From positions 186,001 to 250,000 of the forward strand of contig JBNKVT010000021.1 of assembly GCA_050299335.1 (NCBI GenBank): 64,000 nt of DNA, read 5' to 3'. Shown piece by piece: positions 36,183-45,114 of this stretch (positions are counted from its first letter, which is position 1; every line of letters begins with the position of its first letter). The translations under genes were made by a program, and so were the position numbers. The DNA comes from JBNKVT01 sp050299335 (lineage in GTDB: Bacteria > Pseudomonadota > Alphaproteobacteria > Rhodobacterales > Rhodobacteraceae). Below the pieces are notes generated by a model. It was not told the DNA's origin, did not search any database, and saw only the letters and a list, made by a program, of their open reading frames with translations.

Positions 36183-36713
36183 CTAGACCCCGGCCCCGCC
36201 TGCCGCAACCGTGACCGCGCGGCGGTTCTGCTGAAAGCAGCTCTCTTCGGAACAGGTCGCTTCGGGGCGCTCCTTGCCAAACGGCACGGTCGTCAGACGC
36301 GCGTCGGGAATGCCCTGCGAGACCAGATAGTTGCGCACCGAAGCCGCCCGGCGGGCCGACAGGGCGATGTTGTATTCGCGGGTGCCCTGCTCGTCGGCAT
36401 GGCCTTCGATGGTGATCGGACCGCTGGAATACTGTTTCAGCCAGGCCGCCTGCTTGTCGAGGATGCCCATGGCTTCGGGCGTCAGCGTCGACTGATCGAC
36501 GGCGAAATGCACCCGGTCGCCGATGGCCTGGTTAAAGAAATCCAAGCTGGAGGTCTGGATCGGGTTGCCATTGGCATCATAGTAGACCCCGTCCGCGCCA
36601 AAGCCGCCCGGCCCGGCACTGTCGCCGGCGAAGAAATCGTCGGGCGGGGTTTCCCCTTGCGTACACGCGCTCAGAACCGCGACGAGCACCAGCGATGTCG
36701 TGAAAAATCTCAT
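36183..36713 (-). CDS. pal: Peptidoglycan-associated lipoprotein Pal
   Basis: Pal anchors the outer membrane to peptidoglycan and binds TolB. The 176-residue protein has a lipobox LSAC (Cys17), a short Gly-rich linker and an OmpA-type domain from about residue 65 (VHFAVDQSTLTPEAMGILDKQ, then GHADEQGTREYNIALSARRA). A cysteine pair, CSEESC, near the end is seen in many alphaproteobacterial Pal proteins. The start at 36713 places the lipobox correctly; the in-frame extension to 36791 does not. It lies between tolB and cpoB. Confidence 0.96.
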   Translation of the reverse strand: MRFFTTSLVLVAVLSACTQGETPPDDFFAGDSAGPGGFGADGVYYDANGNPIQTSSLDFFNQAIGDRVHFAVDQSTLTPEAMGILDKQAAWLKQYSSGPITIEGHADEQGTREYNIALSARRAASVRNYLVSQGIPDARLTTVPFGKERPEATCSEESCFQQNRRAVTVAAGGAGV

Positions 36714-36807
36714 TGCTCCGTTACCTCTTTTTATGGGGCCTTGTTCGCGGCCCTTGGTTCGTTTCATAGCACAGCGGCGTGTCTCGCCCAAGTCAAACCG
36801 CTGAAAC

Positions 36808-38154
36808 CTACTGCAACAGCTTCGACCAGCTTGGGTCCGAAGCGAAGGCCGGGGTGGGGATGCGCCGCTCGTTCCGGCCCGTCAGGTCCACCGAATAGAG
36901 CGCCGGCGCGCCGCCTGCCCCCGGGGTTTCGCGGAAGAACATCACCACGCGGCCATTCGGCGACCATGTCGGCGCCTCGTCGATATAGGACTCCGTCAGC
37001 AACCGCTCGCGCCCGCCATCGACAGTCATCACCCCGATATGGAACCGCCCCCCGGCAATCTTGGTGAAGGCGACGAGGTCGCCTCTCGGCGACCAGACCG
37101 GCGTGGCGTAGCGCCCGTCGCCCGAACTGATCCGCTGCCCGTCTCCACCCGTCGCAGGCATGATGTAAAGCTGCTGCGAGCCCGACCGGTCGCTTTCATA
37201 GACGATCCGGGTGCCGTCTGGCGAGAAACTGGGCGAGGTCTCGATGGCCGGGCTCGTGGTCAGGCGGGTGCGCTGGCCGGTAGAAAGGTCAATCGTGTAG
37301 ATATCGGTGTTTGACCCGTCGGTCAGCGACAGCACAACCTTGCGCCCGTCCGGCGAGAACCTTGGCGCAAACGTCACCCCCGGCAGATCGCCAAGGGTCT
37401 GGCGCTGCAGCGTGTCGACATTCATCAGATAAACCTTCGGCCGCCCGCTTTCATAGCTGGTAAAAAGGATCGAGCGGTTGTCCGGCGACCAGCGCGGGGT
37501 CAGCACGATATCGGTATCGCCGGTCAGGAACCGCACATTCGCCCCGTCCTGATCCATCACCGCCAACTGGTTCCGCCGCGCCTCCTTCGGGCCAGAGACC
37601 GACACGAAAGCCACCCGAGTATCGAAATACCCCGCCTCGCCGGTGATCCGCGAATAGACCTGATCGGCGACCTTGTGCGCCATCCGCCGCCAGCTGTCAG
37701 GCGTCCCGACAAACTGCTGGCCCTCGCCGAGCTGCGTCCCGGCATAGACGTCCCACAGCCGGAATTTCACCACGATCCGCCCGTCCCCCGTGGCGGTCGC
37801 CGAGCCGGTGACCAGCCCTATGGCGTTGATCGCCTGCCAACTGGCCAACTGCGGAGAGGTGTTGAAATCGGTGATCCGCTCGATATAGGCCTCGGGTGGG
37901 ATGCGGCGGAACAGTCCCGACGAGGTCAGGTCATCGAGCACCACCTGAGTAATGTTCCGCGCCAGTTCCTCCGACCCCGGCCCTTCGGCAACGAAGGTTG
38001 GCACCGCAATCGGCAGCGGCTCGATGACGCCCTCGCCGAGGGTCAGGCGCAGAGGCGGCGGCGCTTCCTGGGCCTGGGTGGCCCCGGCCATGTGCGGCGT
38101 GAAGGCGGCGGCCATGAGGGCCGCCAGCGCCAGTCTCGTCAGGTAAGCTACCAT
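36808..38154 (-). CDS. tolB: Tol-Pal system beta-propeller protein TolB
   Basis: TolB is a periplasmic protein that links Pal with the TolQRA complex. The 448-residue protein has a signal peptide (cleavage near AGATQA, residues 23-28), an N-terminal alpha/beta domain and a six-bladed propeller made of WSPDN/FSPDG-type repeats (for example SPDNRSILFTSYESGRPKVYL, SPDGRKVVLSLTDGSN, SPDGTRIVYESDRSGS). Its ATG overlaps the tolA stop by seven bases, so the two are translationally coupled. Confidence 0.96.
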   Translation of the reverse strand: MVAYLTRLALAALMAAAFTPHMAGATQAQEAPPPLRLTLGEGVIEPLPIAVPTFVAEGPGSEELARNITQVVLDDLTSSGLFRRIPPEAYIERITDFNTSPQLASWQAINAIGLVTGSATATGDGRIVVKFRLWDVYAGTQLGEGQQFVGTPDSWRRMAHKVADQVYSRITGEAGYFDTRVAFVSVSGPKEARRNQLAVMDQDGANVRFLTGDTDIVLTPRWSPDNRSILFTSYESGRPKVYLMNVDTLQRQTLGDLPGVTFAPRFSPDGRKVVLSLTDGSNTDIYTIDLSTGQRTRLTTSPAIETSPSFSPDGTRIVYESDRSGSQQLYIMPATGGDGQRISSGDGRYATPVWSPRGDLVAFTKIAGGRFHIGVMTVDGGRERLLTESYIDEAPTWSPNGRVVMFFRETPGAGGAPALYSVDLTGRNERRIPTPAFASDPSWSKLLQ

Positions 38155-39446
38155 CCCAATACCCCTCTCGGATCGAAGGTGATCTCCATCACCCGCCAGT
38201 GCGCGTATTTCTCCTGCGGCAGGTCGAAACCGCGCGCGTTGCATCTGTAGATCGCCCGCCGCGCCGCCTCGAAGGCGGTCCTGACGGACGGATCGTCTCC
38301 CGAAGTCGGTTCGATAAGTTGCGGCTCGCCCACGACCTTGCCGTCCTGGGTCAGCTCAAAGCGCAGGGTGACCTGCAAGTCCTGCGCCCCCTTGATCCCG
38401 TCCGGGACAACCCAGCAGCCATTGAGAAAGTTCAGGATCCCCTCGGTCTCGGTCCCCGACAGGGGCGGGCCGACGGGGAGGCTCTGGGCAACGGGTTGCG
38501 TTTCGGGTTGGGCGGGCTGGTTCTGATTGGCCTGATCGAGGAGAGCGGCGATTTCGTCCGCCGGCTCCTCGGGCTCTACCGTCTCCGCCTCGGCCTGCCG
38601 TTGTGCGTCGGCTTCGCGCTGGCGCTGTTCCTCGGCCAGCCGTTCCTGACGCTGCCGTTCCGCTTCCTCAGCCAGACGCTCCTGCCGCAGCCGTTCCTCT
38701 TCCTCTTCCACCAGACGGCGCGCCTCGGCGGCAGCGGCGGCCCGCACAAGTTCGGCGATATTGTCCGGGCGGCGCTGCGGGCGCAGGGGCTGGGGGCTTT
38801 CCTCTTCGATGCTCTCGGCGGTGGTGGCCTCTTCCGGCGCCGTCGGTTCCTCCTCCTCGACCACCTCTTCCGGGGTCTCTTCAGGCGTCGTGTCCTCGAC
38901 CACCTCCTCCGCCGGTTCAGCTTCCTGCGGCGGCGGCGGAGCCTCGGAAGTGTCGATGCGCGGCGCGTCGCGGGGCTGCGGGGGGCGGGAGATCGAGACG
39001 GCGCCCGAACGCGGGGTCTCCACCGGCTCGGGGGCTGTTTCGGGCTGCAGGAAGGCGGTCTCGGTCTCCTGCCCCGGCAATTCGTCGATCTCGACGGTGA
39101 CGTCGGGCTCGGCCACCTCGGTGCGGAGCGCGGTCAGGTCGGGTTCGGTATCGGCCTCGGAGGGCGCCTCGACGAAATCCTGGGCGGTGTCTTCGGGCAG
39201 CGCCTCGGCCTCGGGGGCTGCGGCGGCGTTGAAACTGAGATCCGGCGGGGCGATCTCGGCCAGTTCGGCGGGGTCCACCTCGGGCGCGCTGGAGCGCATG
39301 GCCTCGAATTCGGAAACCGAAATGATATCGACCTCCGAGAAGCGGATTTCCTCGGCGTCGTCCTCCTCGGTCTGGGGCAGGCCCCAGATGGCGAGGACTA
39401 TCAGCGCGATGTGCGCTGATGCGGATATGATGACCCCGGCCCGCAC
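38148..39446 (-). CDS. tolA: TolA-like cell envelope integrity protein
   Basis: TolA spans the periplasm and transmits proton-motive force from TolQR to Pal. The 432-residue protein has one N-terminal membrane segment (about residues 5-22), a long acidic and proline-rich region (about 28-230, extreme in Glu, Pro and Thr), an Arg/Glu/Gln/Ala helix (about 235-290) and a small C-terminal domain (NGCWVVPDGIKGAQDLQVTLRFELTQDGKVVG) like TonB/TolA C-termini. The start codon is GTG at 39446, seven bases past the tolR stop. Confidence 0.92.
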   Translation of the reverse strand: MRAGVIISASAHIALIVLAIWGLPQTEEDDAEEIRFSEVDIISVSEFEAMRSSAPEVDPAELAEIAPPDLSFNAAAAPEAEALPEDTAQDFVEAPSEADTEPDLTALRTEVAEPDVTVEIDELPGQETETAFLQPETAPEPVETPRSGAVSISRPPQPRDAPRIDTSEAPPPPQEAEPAEEVVEDTTPEETPEEVVEEEEPTAPEEATTAESIEEESPQPLRPQRRPDNIAELVRAAAAAEARRLVEEEEERLRQERLAEEAERQRQERLAEEQRQREADAQRQAEAETVEPEEPADEIAALLDQANQNQPAQPETQPVAQSLPVGPPLSGTETEGILNFLNGCWVVPDGIKGAQDLQVTLRFELTQDGKVVGEPQLIEPTSGDDPSVRTAFEAARRAIYRCNARGFDLPQEKYAHWRVMEITFDPRGVLGW

Positions 39447-39453
39447 CCTGCCA

Positions 39454-39921
39454 TCACCCGTCCGCGTCCGTCAGCGTCGGACCCCCGGCATCGGTGACCA
39501 GACCGATATCGAGGAACCCACCGGCATTCAGCGCGCCCATGACCTGGGCGACCTGCGCATAGGGAATATCGCCATCGGCGCGGACGAAGACCTTGCGGCT
39601 GGTGCGCTCGGCGGCGATGGCGGTCAGTTGCAGGACCAGACTGTCGCGATCGACCTCGGTCTCCTGCAGGTAAAGCTGGCCGTCGGCGGTCATGGTGATG
39701 GTCAGCGGCGCTTCCTGCTCCTGCGGCAGGGGCTGGGCGGCAGTCTCGGGCATCTGCACCGGGACGCCGACAGTCAGCAGGGGGGCCGCGACCATGAAGA
39801 TCACCAGAAGCACCAGCATGACGTCGACCATCGGGGTGACGTTTATTTCCGACATCGGCTTGGCGTGCGAGCGCCGGGCCCGGCCGCCGCGCGCCGAGCG
39901 CTGGATCATTGCCCCCGACAT
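39454..39921 (-). CDS. tolR: Tol-Pal system protein TolR (ExbD family)
   Basis: TolR is the ExbD-like subunit of the proton-driven TolQR motor. The 155-residue protein has a basic N-terminus, EINVTPMVDVMLVLLVIFMVAAP (membrane segment at about 25-47, with the proton-carrying aspartate in VDV), and a periplasmic domain ending in FVRADGDIPYAQVAQVMGALNAGG. It starts one base after tolQ ends. Confidence 0.96.
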   Translation of the reverse strand: MSGAMIQRSARGGRARRSHAKPMSEINVTPMVDVMLVLLVIFMVAAPLLTVGVPVQMPETAAQPLPQEQEAPLTITMTADGQLYLQETEVDRDSLVLQLTAIAAERTSRKVFVRADGDIPYAQVAQVMGALNAGGFLDIGLVTDAGGPTLTDADG

Positions 39922-39922
39922 C

Positions 39923-40627
39923 TCAGGCCGCCTGTATGTCGAGCTGGCGCGACAGAATCATCGAGAACTCGTCGGCAAAGGCCTCGTGCTGGCCGGTGAT
40001 CTTTTCGGCATCGCCCGAGAGCTTGTTATAGAAGATCACGGCCGGGATGGCGGCGAGCAGCCCCAGACCGGTGGCCAAGAGCGCCTCGGCGATACCGGGG
40101 GCGACAACGGCGAGGTTGGTGGATTGCTGCAGGGCGATCTCTTCGAAGGCGTATTTGATGCCCCAGACGGTGCCGAAGAGCCCGACAAACGGCGAAATCG
40201 ACCCCACCGTGGCCAGGAAAGTCAGCCCGTTGTTGATCTTGTCGGTCTCGCGCGCAATCGCCACATTCATCGCCCGGTCGATCCGCGCCTGAGCCCCTGC
40301 GATCATGCCGCCATCGGTGCGGTGCGACCTTCGCCATTCCCGCATCCCTGCGGCGAATATCCGCTCAGACCCGCCATTGGGATCGGGGCCGATTTCCTCG
40401 TAAACCTGATCCAATGGCCGCCCCGACCAGAACGCATCCTCGAAATCCCGCGCGTCAGCCTGGGCCTTTCGGTAGTTGATGTGTTTCTGGAAGATGATTG
40501 CCCAGGACCAGAAAGAGGCCAGGATCAGGACAATCATGACGACTTTCACCGTCAGAGTTGCCCGCAGAAATAGCGCCATCAGGGAGAAATCTATCTCCCC
40601 GGCACCCGCCAGTGCAGTTGTTTCCAT
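39923..40627 (-). CDS. tolQ: Tol-Pal system protein TolQ (ExbB family)
   Basis: TolQ forms the pentameric stator with TolR. The 234-residue protein has three membrane segments (about 17-43, 130-155 and 165-195) and the family motif FLATVGSISPFVGLFGTVWGI followed by GIAEALLATGLGLLAAIPAV. It is the first gene of tolQRAB-pal-cpoB-tilS-ftsH on this strand; ybgC, often first, is not adjacent. Confidence 0.97.
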   Translation of the reverse strand: METTALAGAGEIDFSLMALFLRATLTVKVVMIVLILASFWSWAIIFQKHINYRKAQADARDFEDAFWSGRPLDQVYEEIGPDPNGGSERIFAAGMREWRRSHRTDGGMIAGAQARIDRAMNVAIARETDKINNGLTFLATVGSISPFVGLFGTVWGIKYAFEEIALQQSTNLAVVAPGIAEALLATGLGLLAAIPAVIFYNKLSGDAEKITGQHEAFADEFSMILSRQLDIQAA

Positions 40628-40687
40628 TTTGCCTGCTCACTTACTCGTTTCACGGCCAAACCGGTCTTCATTGCCGGTTTGACGCGC

Positions 40688-40717
40688 AGTCTACCGGTTT
40701 CCTTGGGTCCTGTCCAA
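40688..40717 (-). promoter_or_regulatory. Candidate promoter of the tol operon
   Basis: On the minus strand TTGGAC (40717-40712) and TAGACT (40693-40688) are 18 bases apart, about 60 bases upstream of the tolQ ATG. A hairpin AAACCGG/CCGGTTT lies between the -10 and the gene. The match is moderate. Confidence 0.35.
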
Positions 40718-40882
40718 AAATTAACGAGGTGTTGCACAAAAGGGGAATCACATCTCGCAACATCCGGTAACAGGTCGGTATGGGCGGCAGAAACGGAAGC
40801 GTGCGGATGCGCACAGATATCCGGTCAGGTCCGGACTATGCTGGTCCGGACCGAATGAGGGGGTGGCATATCGGGATCGGTA

Positions 40883-41193
40883 TTGATCGGCTGGGCAATG
40901 GTGCTTGGCGGCGTCTGGTGGCTGTTTTCGGGGCTGGTCCTGGGCGATATGGGCGGGATCGTCGGGCTCGGGGTGACGCCGGACCTGCCGATTATAGCGT
41001 TCGACCTTCTACCTGCGACACCGCGCATCACCAATTGCGTTGAAATCGTCAGATTTCAGGCAGCGATTGGTGATTCAGGTTAAAGGTCGAATGCTTTCGT
41101 CTGTCGCGCTACCCCGCGCGGTTCATCCTCGGGATCGCCGTCAACGGGGCGATCATCTGGTACGGGATACGGATGATACGCGCCGAAGCGTAG
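40883..41193 (+). pseudogene. Small membrane protein gene split by a palindromic repeat
   Basis: The first half (from TTG 40883 or ATG 40898) reads AMVLGGVWWLFSGLVLGD and continues GVTPDLPII, a hydrophobic start. It then runs into the inverted repeat at 40997-41094 and stops at 41083. After the repeat another frame, starting around 41101, reads SRYPARFILGIAVNGAIIW and then YGIRMIRAEA, with stop at 41191-41193; it has protein-like composition, a membrane helix and no start codon of its own. The two halves are in different frames. The simplest reading is one small two-helix membrane protein interrupted by the repeat. The family is unknown. Confidence 0.5.
40997..41094. repeat. Long imperfect inverted repeat inside the small membrane gene
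   Basis: Outer arms GCGTTCGACCTT (40997-41008) and AAGGTCGAATGC (41083-41094), middle arms ATCACCAATTGC (41027-41038) and GCGATTGGTGAT (41063-41074), and inner perfect hairpin TGAAATC-GTCA-GATTTCA (41041-41058) are nested. The middle arms match the element at 59291-59344. Confidence 0.75.
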
Positions 41194-41259
41194 CCTGGTT
41201 GCCGCGGCGTCCTCGGGGAGGTAGACCGCACCGGAATGCAACGGGAACGCGAGGCTCCG

Positions 41260-41610
41260 ATGACGGTCGTCATTCACCACAACAACCGCTGCAGCACCTC
41301 CCGCAAGGTGCTGGCGATGATCGAGGACGCCGGGATCGCGCCCGTGGTCATCGACTACGCCACCGAAGGCTGGACCCGCCCGCAACTGCTCGGCCTCCTT
41401 GCCGCCGCCGACCTGACCCCGCGCGCGGCGCTGCGTGAAAAAACCGCACCGGCAGAGGAGCTTGGACTCCTCGAGCCGGATGCCAGCGACGACGCCATCC
41501 TCGACGCCATGATCGCCCACCCGGTCCTCGTCGAGCGTCCCATCGTCTGTTCCCCGAAAGGCGTCCGCCTGTGCCGGCCCGCGGAGACGGTAAAGGGGCT
41601 GCTCGACTGA
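41260..41610 (+). CDS. ArsC/Spx-family arsenate reductase-like protein
   Basis: The 116-residue protein has a thioredoxin-like fold with the ArsC motif HHNNRCSTSRK (Cys11) and the later REKTAPAEELGL and LVERPIV segments, whose arginines bind the oxyanion in E. coli-type ArsC. Glutaredoxin-dependent arsenate reduction is the expected activity. No other ars gene is nearby, and many such orphan ArsC/YffB proteins have other, unknown roles. The start at 41260 is preferred on the conserved N-terminus with GAGG before it; an in-frame ATG at 41236 is possible. Confidence 0.85.
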   Translation: MTVVIHHNNRCSTSRKVLAMIEDAGIAPVVIDYATEGWTRPQLLGLLAAADLTPRAALREKTAPAEELGLLEPDASDDAILDAMIAHPVLVERPIVCSPKGVRLCRPAETVKGLLD

Positions 41611-41699
41611 GAAGACGATCGGACCCGGTAACCGATGTCAGAGCTAAGGGGCGTGGTCCGCCATCCCGTTCGGCACACCCCGCCCGGAAACCCGAAGGA

Positions 41700-42728
41700 T
41701 CAGCGACCTGCGACGTAGCCGACGATCTCATAGGTCTGCTTCAGGATCGGTTCGGCAATCTCCGCCGCCCTCTCGGCCCCATCGGCCAGGACCCTGTCGA
41801 TCTCGGCTGGATCGGCCATCAGGTCGGTCATCTTCGCGGTGATCGGCGACAGTTTCGCCACCGCCAGATCGGCAAGCGCGGGCTTGAAGGTCCCGAACTG
41901 CGCCCCGGCATGCTCCGCGATCACCGCCTCCGGGCTCATGTCGGCCAGGGCGGCGTAGATATTGACGAGATTCCGCGCCTCGGGCCTTGCGTCGAGCCCC
42001 TTCAGGGTCTCGGGCAGCGGCTCGGGGTCGGTCTTGGCTTTCCTGATCTTCTTCGCGATGGTGTCCGCATCGTCGATGAGGTTGATCCGGCTCATGTCCG
42101 AAGGGTCGGATTTCGACATCTTCTTGGTGCCGTCGCGCAAGGACATCACCCGTGTCGCCGCGCCATTGATGATCGGCTCGGGCAGCGGGAAGAAATCCGG
42201 CACCCCGAAATCGGTGTTGAATTTCTGTGCGATATCCCGGCTCAGTTCCAGATGCTGCTTCTGATCCTCGCCCACCGGCACGTGGGTGGCGTGGTAGAGC
42301 AGGATGTCGGCGGCCTGCAGAACCGGATAATCGAACAACCCGACCGAGACGGCCTCGGAGTTCTTTCCCGCCTTGTCCTTGAACTGGGTCATCCGCCCCA
42401 GCCAGCCCATCCGGGCCACGCAGTTGAAGATCCAGGCCAGCTGGGCGTGCTCGGGCACCTGGGACTGGTTGAAGATGATCGACTTTGCCGGGTCGAGCCC
42501 CGAGGCGAGGAAGCTGGCCGTCAGTTCCCGCGTCGCACGGGTCATTTCGGCGCGACCAGGCCAGGTGACGGAGATCGCATGCAGATCGACGACGCAATAG
42601 ATCGTCTCGTCGCCGCTGTCCTGCATCTCGACGAAGCGCTTCACTGCGCCGAGATAATTGCCAAGCTGCAGGTTGCCCGTCGGCTGGATCCCCGAAAAGA
42701 CTCGCCGCGCATGCGTCACTTCCGTCAT
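41700..42728 (-). CDS. trpS: Tryptophan-tRNA ligase
   Basis: TrpRS charges tRNA-Trp. The 342-residue protein has the class I signature TGNLQLGNYLG (17-27, in place of HIGH), AWIFNCVARMGWLGRMTQFKDK, and KMSKS at 203-207. The length fits the family. It is divergent from the rhomboid-like gene and convergent with the arsC-like gene. Confidence 0.97.
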   Translation of the reverse strand: MTEVTHARRVFSGIQPTGNLQLGNYLGAVKRFVEMQDSGDETIYCVVDLHAISVTWPGRAEMTRATRELTASFLASGLDPAKSIIFNQSQVPEHAQLAWIFNCVARMGWLGRMTQFKDKAGKNSEAVSVGLFDYPVLQAADILLYHATHVPVGEDQKQHLELSRDIAQKFNTDFGVPDFFPLPEPIINGAATRVMSLRDGTKKMSKSDPSDMSRINLIDDADTIAKKIRKAKTDPEPLPETLKGLDARPEARNLVNIYAALADMSPEAVIAEHAGAQFGTFKPALADLAVAKLSPITAKMTDLMADPAEIDRVLADGAERAAEIAEPILKQTYEIVGYVAGR

Positions 42729-42803
42729 TTCCTCAGCTCTCCGATTGCGATAGAGGTGCGGGGCTTATCGCGTCCGTATCGGGCGGCGTCAACCGGAGCC
42801 TGT

Positions 42804-43508
42804 TTGCGCGTGTATGATCCGAACCACAATGCCTCGCCCTTCAACGCGGTGCCAATAGTCGCCCTGCTGATCGCTGCCCCAATCGCGCTGATCGAGCTGG
42901 CGCTGCAACTGGGCGCGCGGGGCCTGATCGGCGGGCCCGAGGCGGTCGGCTGGCGGGTGGAGCTGATCCAGAAATTCGGCTTTTACGACACGATCTTCGA
43001 ACAGATGCTGACTAGCGGTCATGTCCAGCCCGACTGGCTGTGGCGTTTCGCGACCTATCCCTTCATTTCCGCCAGCCTGCCCGAGGCGCTGATCGGGTCG
43101 GTGATCGTTCTGGGAACCGGATCGTTCTTTGCCCGCCACTATCCGCTGCACAGGGTGGTCCTGGCCTTCCTCATTCCGGCGGCAGCCGGGGCGCTGGCGA
43201 CCGGCCTCCTGATGGACGCGCCCCGGCCGCTGATCGGGCCGATCCCGGCGGGGTTCGGGATGCTGGGGACGTTCTCCTTCGTGCAATGGATCAAGGAGCG
43301 GAACGAGGGCGGTTCGGGATGGGGCGCCTTCGGGATGGTCGGCACGCTGATGGTCCTGCAAGGCGTGCGCGGGTTTTTCTTCGGCGACTGGATGGGGTCG
43401 CTGGCCACCACCGCCGGCGTGCTGGCCGGAGTGGCGGCATCCTTCTATGTCACGATTTCAGGCCGCCAGATGGCCCGCCAGTTCTTCCTCCGCCTCCGGC
43501 GCGGCTGA
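42804..43508 (+). CDS. Rhomboid-like membrane protein lacking catalytic residues
   Basis: The roughly 234-residue protein has six or so membrane segments in the rhomboid layout, with a conserved opening DPNHNASPFNAVP. The expected GxSG active-site motif is replaced by PAGFGMLG, and the helix that should hold the catalytic histidine reads MGSLATTAGVLAG, without histidine. It is therefore probably a pseudoprotease. The start is uncertain: TTG at 42804 has GGAG five bases before it, while GTG at 42810 is two codons later. It is divergent from trpS and convergent with murJ. Confidence 0.72.
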   Translation: MRVYDPNHNASPFNAVPIVALLIAAPIALIELALQLGARGLIGGPEAVGWRVELIQKFGFYDTIFEQMLTSGHVQPDWLWRFATYPFISASLPEALIGSVIVLGTGSFFARHYPLHRVVLAFLIPAAAGALATGLLMDAPRPLIGPIPAGFGMLGTFSFVQWIKERNEGGSGWGAFGMVGTLMVLQGVRGFFFGDWMGSLATTAGVLAGVAASFYVTISGRQMARQFFLRLRRG

Positions 43509-43528
43509 CCCGCAAACCCCGTGCCGTA

Positions 43529-43550
43529 GGGTGCGTGCTTGCACGCACCC
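43529..43550. terminator. Bidirectional hairpin between the rhomboid-like gene and murJ
   Basis: GGGTGCGTGC-TT-GCACGCACCC has perfect 10-bp arms, located midway in the 55-base gap between two convergent genes. No T-run is present, but position and stability suit a shared terminator. Confidence 0.55.
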
Positions 43551-43563
43551 CCCCCGTGACGCC

Positions 43564-45114
43564 TCACCCGCCCCCACGCCTCAACGCCGCCCTCAGGTCC
43601 GAAACCCGCATTGCCCCCGTGGCCAGAACCGCCACCCCATAGACCACCGCCCCCACCAGTACCAGCAAAGCCAGCGCCCCATAACGTAGCGTCGGGGTCG
43701 CCATCGCCGGGGCCAGCGCGACACCAAGCCCCCAGATCACCGCCCCCATCACACCGCTGGCCAAGAGCAGCCTCGGTAGCGCCCGGATCAACCGTGCATC
43801 CGGTCTCGCCGCGTCCCCATAGCGCCGCGCGCCCCACCAGAGCAGCCCGGCATTTGCCCAACCCGCCAGGGTCGTGCCCCAGGCGGCAGCGACGAAACCG
43901 ATCACCGGCGCAAGGCCAATGGCGATGACCGCATTCACCAGCATCGAGATAAAGGCATAGTTAAACGGCGTCTTCGTGTTTTCGCGGGCGAAATAGACAG
44001 GCGACAGCACCTTTTGCAGCACAAAGGCCGGAAGCCCGGCCCCATAGACCGCCACCGCCAGCGCCGTCGCCGCCGCATCGGCCTCTGTGAAGGCCCCGCG
44101 CTGGAACAGCACCGAGACCAGCGGCAGCGGGATGACGATCAGCGCCAGCGCCGCGGGCAGGGTCAGGGTCATGGAGAACTCCAGCGCCCGGTTGACCGCA
44201 GAACGCCCTCCCTCGGCGTCCCCGGCCCCGAGACGGCGGGAAAGATCGGGCAACAGCACCACCCCGATCGCCACCCCAACCAACCCCAGCGGCAACTGAT
44301 AAAGCCGATCCGCATAATAAAGCAGCCCCGCCGCCCCTTCGAAATAGGACGCCACCTGCCGCCCGATCACCAGGTTGATCTGCACCACACCTCCGGCCAG
44401 CGCTGCCGGCGCGGCAATGATGGCAAGGCGCTTCAGCTCGGGCGTCCAGCGCGGGCGGCGGGGGATCAGCCGGATACCGGCGCGGTTGGCGGCTTGCCAG
44501 ACCAGCGCCATCTGGACGAGACCGGCGAAGGGCACGCACCAGACGAGGGTGCGGGCGACGTCTCCGCCGGTGTTCCCTGCAATCGCCATCGCCGAGATCA
44601 TGATGATGTTCAGCGCCACCGGAGCGGCGGCAGCCATGGCAAAGCGGCCGAGCGCGTTCAGGACCCCTGACAGAAGGGCCGCGAGGGATATGAAAAAGAT
44701 ATAGGGAAAGGCGATACGGCCATATTCGACGGCCAGGCCAAAGCGTTCGTCAGCCTCGAAGCCGCTCGCCAGAGCCAGCACCAGCCAAGGCATTGCCGCT
44801 TGGGCGATCAGGGTGAAAATCAGAACGACCGTGGCGAGCCCCGCCATGGCGTCGGTGGCAAAACCCTTCGCATCCTCTCCTTTTTCGAGTTTCTTCGAGA
44901 ACATCGGCACGAAAGCCATGTTGAAGGCGCCTTCGGCGAAGAAGCGGCGGAAGAGGTTGGGCAGGGAAAAGGCGATGACGAAGGCATCGACCACCGGACC
45001 CGCGCCCAGAAACGCCGCGATCATCACGTCGCGGACGAAGCCGAGGATGCGCGACAGCAGCGTCCAGGCCCCGACGGTCATGAAGGCGGGCAACAGGCGG
45101 ATGGGGCGGCTCAC
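43564..45114 (-). CDS. murJ: Lipid II flippase MurJ
   Basis: MurJ flips lipid II across the inner membrane for peptidoglycan synthesis. The 516-residue protein has fourteen predicted helices of the MOP superfamily, the family opening TLLSRILGFVRDVMIAAFLGAG and NLFRRFFAEGAFNMAFVPMFS (with the conserved Arg and Glu), and PVYFARENTKTPF in the second half. It overlaps glnD by four bases, the usual glnD-murJ pairing. Confidence 0.96.
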   Translation of the reverse strand: MSRPIRLLPAFMTVGAWTLLSRILGFVRDVMIAAFLGAGPVVDAFVIAFSLPNLFRRFFAEGAFNMAFVPMFSKKLEKGEDAKGFATDAMAGLATVVLIFTLIAQAAMPWLVLALASGFEADERFGLAVEYGRIAFPYIFFISLAALLSGVLNALGRFAMAAAAPVALNIIMISAMAIAGNTGGDVARTLVWCVPFAGLVQMALVWQAANRAGIRLIPRRPRWTPELKRLAIIAAPAALAGGVVQINLVIGRQVASYFEGAAGLLYYADRLYQLPLGLVGVAIGVVLLPDLSRRLGAGDAEGGRSAVNRALEFSMTLTLPAALALIVIPLPLVSVLFQRGAFTEADAAATALAVAVYGAGLPAFVLQKVLSPVYFARENTKTPFNYAFISMLVNAVIAIGLAPVIGFVAAAWGTTLAGWANAGLLWWGARRYGDAARPDARLIRALPRLLLASGVMGAVIWGLGVALAPAMATPTLRYGALALLVLVGAVVYGVAVLATGAMRVSDLRAALRRGGG

